64,000 bases of DNA from contig NZ_CP187926.1 in NCBI RefSeq assembly GCF_049933045.1, positions 682,001 through 746,000 on the forward strand, written 5' to 3'. Both the position numbers and the translations under genes were made by a program. The notes beneath the pieces were generated by a model. It ran no database searches, was not told the DNA's origin, and saw nothing but the letters and a program-made list of their open reading frames with translations. Shown in pieces: positions 44,630 to 54,016 of this stretch. The first letter of the stretch is position 1. Every line of letters starts with the position of its first letter. The stretch comes from Pseudocolwellia sp049933045 (GTDB lineage Bacteria; Pseudomonadota; Gammaproteobacteria; Enterobacterales; Alteromonadaceae).

Positions 44630-45721
44630 ATGTCAGGCAATACATTCGGAAAATTATTCACAGTAACCACTTATGGTGAAAGCCATGGTTTAGGTTTAGG
44701 CGCAATTATAGATGGTTGCCCTCCAGGTTTAGCATTAACGGAAGCTGATCTACAAATAGATCTCGACCGTCGTAAACCTGGTCAATCTCGCTTTACTACT
44801 GCTCGCCGTGAAGATGACGAAGTAACTATTATGTCGGGTGTATTTGGAGGTAAAACGACAGGTACGCCAATTGGTTTGATGATCAAAAATAAAGATCAAC
44901 GCTCACAAGATTACGGCAACATATCTGAAAGCTTTCGACCTGGCCATGCAGATTATACTTACTGGCAAAAATACGGCATTCGAGATTATCGTGGCGGCGG
45001 GCGTTCTTCTGCTCGTGAAACTGCGATGCGTGTTGCTGCTGGATCTGTTGCTAAGAAGTTCCTAAAAGAAAAACTAGGTATTGTTATTCGAGCTTGTGTA
45101 ACACAAATAGCGGATATCAAAGCTGAGAAATACGATTGGGATCTAGTAGAAAATAATCCATTCTTTTTCCCTGATGAAGATAAGCTTGAGCAACTTGATG
45201 AATACCTACGTGGCATTATGCGCGAGAAAGATTCTATAGGTGCTAAGTTAACGGTTGTTGCTGAAAATGTACCCGTTGGTTTAGGTGAGCCTATTTTTGA
45301 CCGACTAGATGCTGATATTGCTCATGCTTTAATGGGAATTAATGCCGTTAAAGGTGTTGAGATTGGCGATGGTTTTGAAGTGGTTAATCAAAAAGGTTCA
45401 GTACATCGTGATGAACTAACACCAAATGGCTTTGCAAAAAATAGTGCAGGTGGCGTGTTAGGTGGCATTTCTTCAGGACAAAGTATTGTTGCTCATATTG
45501 CATTAAAACCAACATCAAGTATTGGTGTGAGTGGAAAAACCATTAACAAGCAGGGCGAATCTACGGACTTAATCACCAAAGGTAGACATGATCCTTGTGT
45601 TGGAATTCGTGCAGTACCTATTGCTGAAGCTATGTTAGCTTTAACGCTAATGGATCACTTTATGCGTAACCGAGCTCAAAATGCTGACGTTATGTGTGAA
45701 ACGCCAGACATTTCAAAATAA
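44630..45721 (+). CDS. aroC: Chorismate synthase AroC
   Basis: 363 residues. All three family signatures are present: GESHGLGLGAIIDGCPPG near the start, RGGGRSSARETAMRVAAG (about 120-137), and KGRHDPCVGIRAVP (about 318-331). It uses reduced FMN to convert EPSP to chorismate, the last common step of aromatic amino-acid synthesis. Follows prmB by about 140 bp and is followed by a hairpin terminator. Confidence 0.97.
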   Translation: MSGNTFGKLFTVTTYGESHGLGLGAIIDGCPPGLALTEADLQIDLDRRKPGQSRFTTARREDDEVTIMSGVFGGKTTGTPIGLMIKNKDQRSQDYGNISESFRPGHADYTYWQKYGIRDYRGGGRSSARETAMRVAAGSVAKKFLKEKLGIVIRACVTQIADIKAEKYDWDLVENNPFFFPDEDKLEQLDEYLRGIMREKDSIGAKLTVVAENVPVGLGEPIFDRLDADIAHALMGINAVKGVEIGDGFEVVNQKGSVHRDELTPNGFAKNSAGGVLGGISSGQSIVAHIALKPTSSIGVSGKTINKQGESTDLITKGRHDPCVGIRAVPIAEAMLALTLMDHFMRNRAQNADVMCETPDISK

Positions 45722-45738
45722 TAATCTGCTCTACAAAA

Positions 45739-45770
45739 GAGTTGGTATCATTTCTATTTGATACCAGCTC
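45739..45770 (+). terminator. Terminator of aroC
   Basis: GAGTTGGTATCA pairs with TGATACCAGCTC (one G-T pair) across an 8-base loop, followed by TATTTTAAT, 17 bp after the stop. Confidence 0.7.
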
Positions 45771-45842
45771 TATTTTAATCTCAACTCATCGTCATTATTA
45801 ACCCCATTATTGTTTAAGCAATTTATTTATTAAGGTAAATGA

Positions 45843-46997
45843 ATGAAGTCTTTATTGTTTGTCCGTTCCTCATTTAGCTATTTTTGGTATTTTGGTTTAC
45901 TTGGTTTAATCATTCCTTTTTTACCACTTTATTTAGATGGGAAGAATTTTTCATCTGAAGAAATAGGTGAGATGCTCGCGATTATTGCTGCGACAAAAAT
46001 AATAGGACCTACTTTATGGGCTGCTTTAGCTGATAAAACAGGACAGCAACTTGGCATTATCAGGCTGGGCGCTTTTTTGGCATGTGCACTTTTTACCTTT
46101 CTATTTTGGTTAAATGATTATTGGCCTATTGTGTTTTGTTTAGCATCGTTTAGTTTGTTTTGGAACGCGATTTTGCCCCAAATTGAAGTGATGACATTAA
46201 ACTCTATTCGAAAAAGTCCTAAGATTTATGCGCGTATTCGCTTGTGGGGCAGTATAGGTTTTATTTTCTTTGCTGTGATCACGGGTGAATTGATAGAAAA
46301 ATTCAGTTCAGAAGTTTTTACTTATGTAGGCTTTGTCATTTTATTCGGGTTATTTATATCTACACTTTTAGTAAAACAATCCAAAATTAAAAAGTCTCAG
46401 ATCACAAAAACCTCATCAATTCGTGACAAGTTGTTTAATATAAATTTTGCTGTGTTTTTTATTGCAGGGCTTTTATTACAACTTAGCTTAGGTACTTACT
46501 ACAGCTTTTTTGGTTTATATTTAAGAGACTTAGGATACCCAACCATAGCTGTAGGCTTACTTATTTCGTTAGGTGTTGTAGCTGAAATTACTATTTTTAT
46601 TTATGCAGGTAAAATATTTAAGTATTTCAGTATCAAGAGTATTTTGATTTTTAGTTTGATCATCACGTCTTTCCGTTGGTTCTTAATGGGACATTATGGC
46701 GACATCATGATTGTTATGATCTTCTCGCAGTTAATCCATGCGGCAAGTTTTGGGTTATATCACAGCGCATCGATACAGTTTTTACAGCAACATTTCGATC
46801 CTAGCCAGCAAAATAGAGGACAAGCTATTTATATTGGCGGTGTTTATGGTGTAGGTGGCGGAATTGGTGCTTATTACGCTGGAACACTTTGGTTAGAAGG
46901 AAGTGGTGCAACTAATGCATTTGATATAGCAATGCTTGCTGCATTTATAGGGGCAATATTTACTATTTTCATTAAAACGAATCATAAAACTTTCTAG
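45843..46997 (+). CDS. MFS transporter of the HcaT/MFS_1-like family
   Basis: 384 residues, about 12 spans. The opening SSFSYFWYFGLLGLIIPFLP and the motif WAALADKTGQQLGIIRLGAF (loop 2-3) are typical of the phenylpropionate-permease-like (HcaT) group. HAASFGLYHSASIQFLQQHF near residue 300 is a family signature. The substrate is unknown. Alone after aroC; a hairpin (AAGGTAGCA/TGCTACCTT, 47018-47047) follows. Confidence 0.82.
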   Translation: MKSLLFVRSSFSYFWYFGLLGLIIPFLPLYLDGKNFSSEEIGEMLAIIAATKIIGPTLWAALADKTGQQLGIIRLGAFLACALFTFLFWLNDYWPIVFCLASFSLFWNAILPQIEVMTLNSIRKSPKIYARIRLWGSIGFIFFAVITGELIEKFSSEVFTYVGFVILFGLFISTLLVKQSKIKKSQITKTSSIRDKLFNINFAVFFIAGLLLQLSLGTYYSFFGLYLRDLGYPTIAVGLLISLGVVAEITIFIYAGKIFKYFSIKSILIFSLIITSFRWFLMGHYGDIMIVMIFSQLIHAASFGLYHSASIQFLQQHFDPSQQNRGQAIYIGGVYGVGGGIGAYYAGTLWLEGSGATNAFDIAMLAAFIGAIFTIFIKTNHKTF

Positions 46998-47017
46998 CAA
47001 GCTAAGAACAATAGTTG

Positions 47018-47047
47018 AAGGTAGCAACATAAGTTTGGTGCTACCTT
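47018..47047 (+). terminator. Hairpin after the MFS gene
   Basis: AAGGTAGCA pairs with TGCTACCTT across a 12-base loop followed by TAATGTTTG. A second hairpin, AAAATTTATAAGTAG with a bulged complement, lies at 47129-47164 between the convergent MFS and hmp genes. Confidence 0.5.
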
Positions 47048-47289
47048 TAATGTTTGTAGCTGTATGATACCAAGTTGATTAATTAACTTTTCATTTTTAA
47101 TGGTTAAAATCAATAATGATGGAGTTATAAAATTTATAAGTAGAATAACTACTTACTAAATTTTATGTCTTGTAATTATCCATTTTTCTCATGACAAAGT
47201 AGAGGACTCAATTAATCAAATTGCTATTATATTATTGATATCAATTTACATTAAATTTAGAACGCTTAATCAATAATATCCCTATTGAA

Positions 47290-48471
47290 CTAGAAAGATG
47301 AGTGAGGACCAAATACCTCATAATGAATACGGCTCTCGCTAACGCCAAGTTTGACTAATTCATCTTTTGCAAACTTCATAAATCCAACCGGACCACACAG
47401 ATAAAAATCACCTTCTTTTTTAGGTAAATCAATCTGGCTAAAGTTAATTAAACCTTGATGAGTATTTGCCTTATCAGCTTCTTCTGTATTGTACCAAGTA
47501 TGATATTGCCAATTGTTTTCAGTACATAGATCATGTGTGCGTTGTTCAAATGAATGTTGTGCTGAATTTTCACAGGCGTGAAGATAATAAACAGGTTCGG
47601 CGTAGTTTAGTTCAGCTAATGTTTCTAGCATGGCTTGCATAGGTGTTATGCCAACACCTGCTGAAATTAGAACAACAGGAGCTTTACGCTCAATTAATAT
47701 GAAATCTCCAGCTGGGGCATGTAAATCTACTAGATCGCCAACATTTAAATTGTCGTGTAAATGGTTAGACATTAAGCCTTCTTTCTCACCTAACTCGCGC
47801 TTTACCGATATACGATAGCTTTTTCCATTCGGTTTAGTTGAAAGTGAATATTGACGTATTTCAACATGCTCGCTAGTTTTTGGTGTTAATTCTATGCCAA
47901 TAAACTGACCAGCTTTATAGTGCATTACTGGTTGATGATCCATAGGCTCAAACATAAAGCTTGTTACAAGTGATGATTCCTGTTCTTTTGCAACCAAGCA
48001 GAAAGCACGTTTACCTCGCCAACCACCTAAACTTTCAGCGCGCTCACTGTATAACTCTTCTTCTCTATTAATAAAGACTGTTGCTAAAACACCATAGGCA
48101 GCAGTCCAAGCGTCTTCTACTTGTTTTGTAAATTGCTCAGGTAATAATTCTCTCAATGTTTCAATTAGGTGTAAACCAACCACTTGATAATGTTCAGGTT
48201 GAATATGAAAGCTCGTATGTTTTTGCGTTATCCGTTCAACCGCGTGCTTTAATACAGCAAGATTATCTATGTTACGTGCGTAAGCTAATATGGCTTCGAA
48301 TAATGCTGTTTTTTGACGGCCAGTTTCCTGATTACTCATATTAAAAATATCTTTTAATTCAGGGTTATGGCTAAACAAGCGTTTATAAAAATGTTCTGTA
48401 ATTGCTGTACCGCCACTTTCTAATAAAGGGATTGTACTTTTTACTACGTTAATATGTTCTGTGGTTAACAT
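47290..48471 (-). CDS. hmp: Flavohaemoprotein Hmp, nitric oxide dioxygenase
   Basis: 393 residues. An N-terminal globin domain (about 1-138; proximal His in LKHAVERITQKH), an FAD-binding ferredoxin-reductase domain (RQYSLSTKPNGKSYRISVKRE, about 207-228) and an NAD-binding domain (VVLISAGVGITPMQAMLETL) with the C-terminal FYLCGPVGFM and EVFGPHSSF. It converts NO plus oxygen to nitrate in the cytoplasm. Last gene of the NorR-controlled set, 43 bp after nnrS. Confidence 0.95.
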   Translation of the reverse strand: MLTTEHINVVKSTIPLLESGGTAITEHFYKRLFSHNPELKDIFNMSNQETGRQKTALFEAILAYARNIDNLAVLKHAVERITQKHTSFHIQPEHYQVVGLHLIETLRELLPEQFTKQVEDAWTAAYGVLATVFINREEELYSERAESLGGWRGKRAFCLVAKEQESSLVTSFMFEPMDHQPVMHYKAGQFIGIELTPKTSEHVEIRQYSLSTKPNGKSYRISVKRELGEKEGLMSNHLHDNLNVGDLVDLHAPAGDFILIERKAPVVLISAGVGITPMQAMLETLAELNYAEPVYYLHACENSAQHSFEQRTHDLCTENNWQYHTWYNTEEADKANTHQGLINFSQIDLPKKEGDFYLCGPVGFMKFAKDELVKLGVSESRIHYEVFGPHSSF

Positions 48472-48514
48472 GGATGACTCCTAAGTCGTTAACTAATAAA
48501 GGTAAAGGGAATAA

Positions 48515-49786
48515 TTAATCTTGATGTTTTTTTACTGTTGTTAAAATTGGCCAATAAGTTTTTAAGAAAATAAGCATGGCAACTATCCAAAGTGCTGCAC
48601 TTAAACTCCATGAAAAAAGAGTCGGATTAAGGTGCAAAGCTTGAAATAGTTCTTTAGGAAGATAAGGCGCAAAGCTTCTAATTAAGGCGGCAATAAGCAT
48701 AATGATAAAGCTTAAACTAATAATGTTTTTTACTTTTAATGCTCGGTTTGTATGACCCAGTGAAACACGACTCATCATTGCTAATATCATCAAGCTCATA
48801 GCTCCAATAGTGAGCAGATGCAGAGCGTCGCTAAAGCTAATACCTATGTTGTAATAACTTAATCCCAGCATAAATAGCCCTAATGAAATAAACAAATAGG
48901 AAGTATGTAATGACCATAATAAAGGGACAGATAAAGTGTTAAGTGTGCGCCAATGAAGTAGACGGATGAAATGTAAAATACTTGCCGTAATCATAAAGAT
49001 GGCAGGCATTATAGGTAAATCAAAAAAGCCACTTAAGATAAACACAACTATGCTGAGTAAAGACACTATGATTAATGAAATATTAAGCCAGTTAGGTGTT
49101 GTTATCGCTTCTGTATTTGCGCCACGGACAGTAAAAAAGGGGATAACACGTCCACCAATTAAAGACATAAGAAGAACAAATATTAAAATCATCGAACGTG
49201 ATAAATGCAGAGCTATGTGTGTGTTTCCTGAAATATCAGTTACTAAGACTAACGTATTCATTAATGCCATCAAAAATAGAATCGCGATAAATAAATAATT
49301 TCTTTTATTTTGTGCTGATATGACTTGTTTAGTGTAAATATAGATAACAGCTATCCACCAAATAGCTTGTAAAACTAAAGCCGTAAGCACTGAGTATTCA
49401 GTGTTTATAATCAGGGCGATTCGAACAGCTAACCATACTAAAATTAATAGTGCTAGCGCCTTACCATGTAAGCTACGTGATCCTGTCCATGTTTGTGATG
49501 CAGTTAAAATAAAAGCAACGGCGATGGTAGCTGAAAATCCAAAAATCATTTCATGAAGATGCCAAACTACAGGTGTTAATCCTGTTGTATTGAAGCTAAA
49601 TACTCCATTTAAAAAAGCTAACCATAAGGTTAAGCAAATAATCGCAAAAGCAGGGGCTAGAAGAAAATACGATCTGAAAGGTAAATCAAAAATCACATGT
49701 TCAAAAATAGTCTTTTTTGCTACTGAGGAGCTATTTGTAGGCTTGGAGTTATCAGGTTCTTGTATATTAAGTAAATTTTTTGTCAT
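48515..49786 (-). CDS. nnrS: NnrS family haem-copper membrane protein
   Basis: 423 residues, about 12 membrane spans. Family marks: LPFRSYFLLAPAFAIICLTLWL at the start, VVWHLHEMIFGFSATIAVAFIL with conserved His, GGRVIPFFTVRG, and HLLTIGAMSLMILAMMSRVSLGHT. NnrS eases NO damage, notably by limiting formation of dinitrosyl-iron complexes (known from Vibrio cholerae). It sits between the small membrane gene (1 bp gap) and hmp. Confidence 0.92.
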   Translation of the reverse strand: MTKNLLNIQEPDNSKPTNSSSVAKKTIFEHVIFDLPFRSYFLLAPAFAIICLTLWLAFLNGVFSFNTTGLTPVVWHLHEMIFGFSATIAVAFILTASQTWTGSRSLHGKALALLILVWLAVRIALIINTEYSVLTALVLQAIWWIAVIYIYTKQVISAQNKRNYLFIAILFLMALMNTLVLVTDISGNTHIALHLSRSMILIFVLLMSLIGGRVIPFFTVRGANTEAITTPNWLNISLIIVSLLSIVVFILSGFFDLPIMPAIFMITASILHFIRLLHWRTLNTLSVPLLWSLHTSYLFISLGLFMLGLSYYNIGISFSDALHLLTIGAMSLMILAMMSRVSLGHTNRALKVKNIISLSFIIMLIAALIRSFAPYLPKELFQALHLNPTLFSWSLSAALWIVAMLIFLKTYWPILTTVKKHQD

Positions 49787-49787
49787 T

Positions 49788-50132
49788 TTAAAAAGCCTTA
49801 TGCCCTAAACCATGTGCGCCAATGCATCGAATAACATAACCAATTTTAGCTATTCCAGCGGTAATAATAGTACTGATATGAGCCGTGATTTGTATGCCTA
49901 AGCTGAAGTATTCAGTAAATACGTAACTTACAAGTATGCTCATAGTCATAGCTGATAATGAAACCACCATGAAATAATTTCCCAATGTTATACATAACGC
50001 ATAATCTACTACTTGGCTTTTTGAATGATGATGAGACAAGGCATTTGATGAGTGGCTTGGCAAAATGCTGGGTAAAACACTTAGGAAAGCTGAACTTTGC
50101 AAAACAGTCTGTAAAATATTGTAGTTAAACAT
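49788..50132 (-). CDS. Small two-span membrane protein leading the NorR operon (PpyR-like by context)
   Basis: 114 residues. A polar, His-rich N-terminus (SHHHSK) is followed by two spans (about 45-70 and 77-98) and an ending IGYVIRCIGAHGLGHKAF. GAGGTATTAA precedes the ATG. It is the first gene of an operon with nnrS and hmp. In Pseudomonas aeruginosa a small membrane protein, PpyR, lies between fhp (hmp) and an nnrS-type gene next to the NorR-like fhpR. The matching context and size suggest the same family. Sequence similarity was not tested. Function in NO defence unknown. Confidence 0.6.
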   Translation of the reverse strand: MFNYNILQTVLQSSAFLSVLPSILPSHSSNALSHHHSKSQVVDYALCITLGNYFMVVSLSAMTMSILVSYVFTEYFSLGIQITAHISTIITAGIAKIGYVIRCIGAHGLGHKAF

Positions 50133-50193
50133 TTAATACCTCGTTATTTAATACTTTGAATACAGTAATAAATTATTTATATATTTAGTTATA

Positions 50194-50207
50194 TCAAGAA
50201 TTGAACC
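50194..50207 (-). promoter_or_regulatory. Possible sigma-54 promoter of the nitric-oxide operon
   Basis: On the minus strand GG-TTCAATTCTT-GA matches the GG-N10-GC spacing of sigma-54 promoters, except A for C at the last base. It lies about 62 bp before the operon start and about 55-100 bp from the NorR sites, suitable for NorR activation. Confidence 0.4.
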
Positions 50208-50262
50208 ATGTTTTTTAACTACTTTATTATCAATGCGTTAATGTTTTTTTAATTTCTTTTGT

Positions 50263-50301
50263 AGTCATAATGACTCATATTTATTTGTAGTCATTTTGAC
50301 T
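50263..50301. promoter_or_regulatory. Two NorR binding sites
   Basis: AGTCATAATGACT (50263-50275) and AGTCATTTTGACT (50289-50301) are near-identical dyads fitting the NorR enhancer consensus GT-N7-AC. Their centres are 26 bp apart, in the divergent region between norR and the small membrane gene-nnrS-hmp operon. Their position also allows norR autoregulation. E. coli has three such sites; I find two. Confidence 0.85.
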
Positions 50302-50353
50302 TCTTAGGTTCTATATGACATGATGAGTAAAACATTAAGAAAAGTGATATGAC

Positions 50354-51940
50354 GTGAATGAAATTTCTTCTGCTGCATTAATTGAATTATCGTTAAACTT
50401 AACTAAAAGCTTAACAAGTAATGATCGCTTCGATAACTTGCTTTCAACCATAAGAAAAGCAATAACGTGTGAAGCTGTAGCTGTATTAGCAGTAAAAGGT
50501 GATAACCTTGTTCCGTTAGCGCTACAGGGGCTAACTAAAGATACTTTAGGGCGTCGTTTTGTTATTGATGAACATCCTCGTCTAGCTCAAATTTGCCAAT
50601 CAGAAAGGTTTGTTAGATTTCCAAGCGATTGTTCATTACCTGATCCTTATGATGGTTTACTGATTGGTCGTGATGGCGATTTACCCATTCATTCATGTAT
50701 GGGCATTCCTTTGCATTTTGAAGATCAACTTATTGGCGTGTTAACACTCGATAGTTTAATTCCTGAGCTATTTGATAACATTCCTGAAAGAACGCTAGAA
50801 GTGATAACAGCGATGGCGTCAGTGAGTTTAAATACTGCGCTAACACTTGAGCAATTAGAGCGAAATATTGATCATTCTAATCAAATTGTTGCGGCTTTAA
50901 GTCAGCCTAATGTAGTTGCTGAACAAAATGAGTTAATTGGTCAAAGTGTCAAAATGTTAAATTTGAAGAAAGAAATTACCTTAGTTGCTTCATCACAGTT
51001 TAACGTTCTAATTCAAGGCGAGAGTGGCTCAGGAAAAGAACTTGTTGCACACGATATTCACCAACAATCTTCACGTAATACTTATCCAATCGTTTATATA
51101 AACTGTGCAGCATTGCCTGATAACCTTGTTGAGAGTGAATTGTTTGGGCATGTTAAAGGTGCATTTACAGGTGCTGATAAGAATAGATCAGGTAAGTTTG
51201 TTATTGCTGATGGTGGTACCTTGTTTTTAGATGAAGTTGGTGAGCTACCTTTAACTGCGCAAAGTAAATTGCTCAGAGCTATTCAAAGTAATGAGATACA
51301 AGCAGTAGGACAAGATAAAGTAATAACAGTGGATGTTCGAGTTATTGCTGCAACTAATCGGAATTTACAAAACGAAGTTGAAAAAGGCACTTTCCGAGCG
51401 GATCTTTTTCACCGTTTAAATGTTTATCCTATTGAAGTGCCACCATTAAGAGATCGTGATGGTGACATAGTTTTATTAGCTGGATTTTTTATTGAGAAAA
51501 CAAAGCGTAAATTAGGTATTAAACAACTGAAAACATCTCCTGAAGTACTCGACTATTTATCAAGCTATCACTGGCCTGGAAATATTCGAGAATTAGAACA
51601 CTTGTTAAGTAGAGCTGCGTTAAAAGCTTTTGCCAGACAAAAAGATAAAGCCATAGTTAAAATAGCATTAAATGATTGTGATGAATTAAGTAACGATACT
51701 TTCTCTCATAATAAGAACCTAGTTCAGCAAAGAGTTGATATATCTACAAATCGTATTGCTTATTCGTCGATAAATTTAAGGTATGAAGTTGATGAATTTC
51801 AAAAACAATTAATCACACAAGTATTAACAGAAGAAGGTGGGAATTGGAGCTTATCGGCTAAGCGATTAGGAACAGATAGAGCCAATTTAAGCCGATTAGC
51901 TAAACGTTTGGGTATTCGTATTACTAAGATGATCAGTTAA
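50354..51940 (+). CDS. norR: NorR, sigma-54-dependent nitric-oxide-responsive activator
   Basis: 528 residues from a GTG start. An N-terminal GAF domain (about 20-165) senses NO at a non-haem iron; the AAA+ domain has Walker A GESGSGKE (222-229) and the sigma-54 loop GAFTGA (269-274), and ends PGNIRELEHLLSR. A C-terminal helix-turn-helix (GGNWSLSAKRLGTDRANLSR) binds DNA. The target is the divergent operon via the sites at 50263-50301. In V. cholerae NorR likewise controls hmpA and nnrS. Confidence 0.93.
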   Translation: MNEISSAALIELSLNLTKSLTSNDRFDNLLSTIRKAITCEAVAVLAVKGDNLVPLALQGLTKDTLGRRFVIDEHPRLAQICQSERFVRFPSDCSLPDPYDGLLIGRDGDLPIHSCMGIPLHFEDQLIGVLTLDSLIPELFDNIPERTLEVITAMASVSLNTALTLEQLERNIDHSNQIVAALSQPNVVAEQNELIGQSVKMLNLKKEITLVASSQFNVLIQGESGSGKELVAHDIHQQSSRNTYPIVYINCAALPDNLVESELFGHVKGAFTGADKNRSGKFVIADGGTLFLDEVGELPLTAQSKLLRAIQSNEIQAVGQDKVITVDVRVIAATNRNLQNEVEKGTFRADLFHRLNVYPIEVPPLRDRDGDIVLLAGFFIEKTKRKLGIKQLKTSPEVLDYLSSYHWPGNIRELEHLLSRAALKAFARQKDKAIVKIALNDCDELSNDTFSHNKNLVQQRVDISTNRIAYSSINLRYEVDEFQKQLITQVLTEEGGNWSLSAKRLGTDRANLSRLAKRLGIRITKMIS

Positions 51941-52001
51941 AAAAAGAGTTCGGGAACAAGCCTTAGTAGTAATATTTTATGAACCATGAACTTTTAAGCA
52001 T

Positions 52002-52033
52002 AAAAAAAGGTGAACTGAATTCAGTTCACCTTT
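52002..52033. terminator. Bidirectional terminator between norR and lipA
   Basis: AAAGGTGAACTGAA and its exact complement form a 28-base palindrome (52006-52033) preceded by further A residues, which give T7 on the minus strand for lipA. It ends both convergent genes. Confidence 0.85.
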
Positions 52034-52057
52034 ATAAAGCTTTAGAAGCAATAGAAG

Positions 52058-53026
52058 TTACTTAACTTCTTCACCAGCCGCTTGTTTATCAGCATGGTAT
52101 GAAGATCGAACCAGTGGACCACAGGCTGCGTGGTCGAAGCCCATTTTCATTGCTTCTTTCTGGAACATATCAAAGTCGTCAGGATGTACGTAACGCTCAA
52201 CAGGTAAGTGATGCTTACTTGGTTGCAAGTATTGACCAACCGTTAGCATGGTTACGCCATGAGCACGTAGATCACGCATTACTTCTAGTATTTCTTCGTT
52301 AGTTTCACCTAAACCAACCATAAGACCTGATTTAGTAGGAACTGTAGGATTAGATTCACCAAATTTCTTTAATAAGTCTAATGACCATTGGTAATTAGCA
52401 CCTGGGCGAGCTTTTGTGTATAAACGTGGCGCTGTTTCCATATTGTGATTAAACGTATGAGGAGGATGAGCATTAAGTATTTCTAATGCCTTGTCCATAC
52501 GACCACGAAAATCTGGAACTAAAATTTCAACTTTAGTATTTGGAGAATGTACGCTAATTTCTTTAATACATTCGGCAAATTGTTGTGCGCCACCATCGCG
52601 TAAGTCATCTCTATCAACAGAGGTAATTACTACGTACTTTAATGCCATATCTTTTAACGTAAGAGCAAGTTTTTTAGGTTCGTCTTGATTTACAGCTAAA
52701 GGACGACCATGACCTACATCACAGAACGGACAACGTCGTGTACAAATATCACCTAAAATCATAAAGGTTGCTGTACCGTGGTTAAAACATTCAGACAGGT
52801 TAGGGCATGATGCTTCTTCACATACAGAATGTAAGTCATGCTTACGTAAAGCTGATTTTATCGCGTCAATACGATCTGTCGTTCTTGGCAATTTAATACG
52901 CAACCATTCAGGCTTACGTAACATTGTTTCTCTTTCTGACGTAACGACTTTAATTGGAATATGCGCCATTTTGTCGGCGTCACGTAATTTAGTACCAGCT
53001 TCTATACGTGATGATTTAGTTGTCAT
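52058..53026 (-). CDS. lipA: Lipoyl synthase LipA
   Basis: 322 residues. It has both Fe-S clusters: the auxiliary CEEASCPNLSEC motif and the radical-SAM CTRRCPFCD (CxxxCxxC), plus VITSVDRDDLRDGGA and MVGLGETNEE. It inserts two sulphurs into octanoyl groups on E2/H proteins. It starts within the end of lipB (11-bp overlap). Confidence 0.97.
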   Translation of the reverse strand: MTTKSSRIEAGTKLRDADKMAHIPIKVVTSERETMLRKPEWLRIKLPRTTDRIDAIKSALRKHDLHSVCEEASCPNLSECFNHGTATFMILGDICTRRCPFCDVGHGRPLAVNQDEPKKLALTLKDMALKYVVITSVDRDDLRDGGAQQFAECIKEISVHSPNTKVEILVPDFRGRMDKALEILNAHPPHTFNHNMETAPRLYTKARPGANYQWSLDLLKKFGESNPTVPTKSGLMVGLGETNEEILEVMRDLRAHGVTMLTVGQYLQPSKHHLPVERYVHPDDFDMFQKEAMKMGFDHAACGPLVRSSYHADKQAAGEEVK

Positions 53027-53675
53027 TTAATGTTTCCAACCCTGTTTTATAAACAATAGTGTTTGAATTTAAAAGAGTGCTTATGTGTTTAACTAAAGAC
53101 TCTCCTGCTTCTGAAATATTTTGTGGTCCATTCAATGCTGATGTTTGAACCATTTCTAAACCTGCGTAACCACATGGATTAATTAATAAGAAAGGTGATA
53201 GGTCCATGTTAACGTTTAGCGCTAATCCATGAAAAGAACATCCTTTTCGAACTCTTAAACCTAAAGAGGCAACTTTTTTGTTATCTATGTAAACACCAGG
53301 GGCATCCGCCTTTGCTAACGCGGTAATACCATAATCATTGAGAGAATCAATGATGACTGTTTCAATTAGCGTAACAAGTTGTCTAACGCCCATTTTTCTG
53401 CGGCGAAGATTAACTAATACATAGAGTACTTGTTGCCCTGGTCCGTGGTAGGTAACTTGTCCGCCACGGTCTACTTTTACCACAGGAATATTACCTGGGC
53501 TGAGTAGATGTTCTTCTTTACCTGCTTGTCCTTGTGTAAAAACAGCAGGATGTTCAACTAACCAAACTTCATCTAAAGTTTCATCATTACGACTGTCGGT
53601 AAAGCTTTTCATGGCTTCCCAAACAGTCGTGTAATCGATTTGGTTTAGTTGTCTAACTACCAAAGTATCATTCAT
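53016..53675 (-). CDS. lipB: Octanoyltransferase LipB
   Basis: 219 residues. Signature DRGGQVTYHGPGQQVLYVLV (about 68-87), the catalytic Lys in VASLGLRVRKGCSFHGLALN, and the catalytic Cys in LINPCGYAGLEM. It moves octanoate from acyl carrier protein to lipoyl domains, ahead of LipA. Follows ybeD by about 80 bp. Confidence 0.97.
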   Translation of the reverse strand: MNDTLVVRQLNQIDYTTVWEAMKSFTDSRNDETLDEVWLVEHPAVFTQGQAGKEEHLLSPGNIPVVKVDRGGQVTYHGPGQQVLYVLVNLRRRKMGVRQLVTLIETVIIDSLNDYGITALAKADAPGVYIDNKKVASLGLRVRKGCSFHGLALNVNMDLSPFLLINPCGYAGLEMVQTSALNGPQNISEAGESLVKHISTLLNSNTIVYKTGLETLNDN

Positions 53676-53752
53676 ACATTGGCCTTTAATGTATATGGAA
53701 TATTATAAAAGAATAAAAGTGACATTACACCGCACAGCTTTCAAGGGGATAA

Positions 53753-54016
53753 TTAAAGTACGTAACGTACTTCTTCAATAGCTGTTAAGGTTTTATAAAT
53801 GGTTTCAATGTGATCTTTACTTGTAACGGTTACCGCAATAGCAACTGAATGATAATTACCTTTTGAACTTGGCTTTATTTTTGGAGAATAATCACCTGGT
53901 GTATGCTTTTGTAACTCAGCAATAATAAGATCTGGCAGTTCATCACAAGCCACACCCATTACTTTGAAGTTTAAAACAGTAGGAAATTCTAATAATTCAT
54001 CAAACTTAGTTTGCAT
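53753..54016 (-). CDS. ybeD: YbeD/DUF493 family protein
   Basis: 87 residues, an ACT-like fold: FDELLEFPTVLNFKVMGVAC at the start, SKGNYHSVAIAVTVTSKDHI and the final LTAIEEVRYVL match the UPF0250 family. Located between dacA and lipB as in E. coli. Function unsettled. Confidence 0.93.
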   Translation of the reverse strand: MQTKFDELLEFPTVLNFKVMGVACDELPDLIIAELQKHTPGDYSPKIKPSSKGNYHSVAIAVTVTSKDHIETIYKTLTAIEEVRYVL

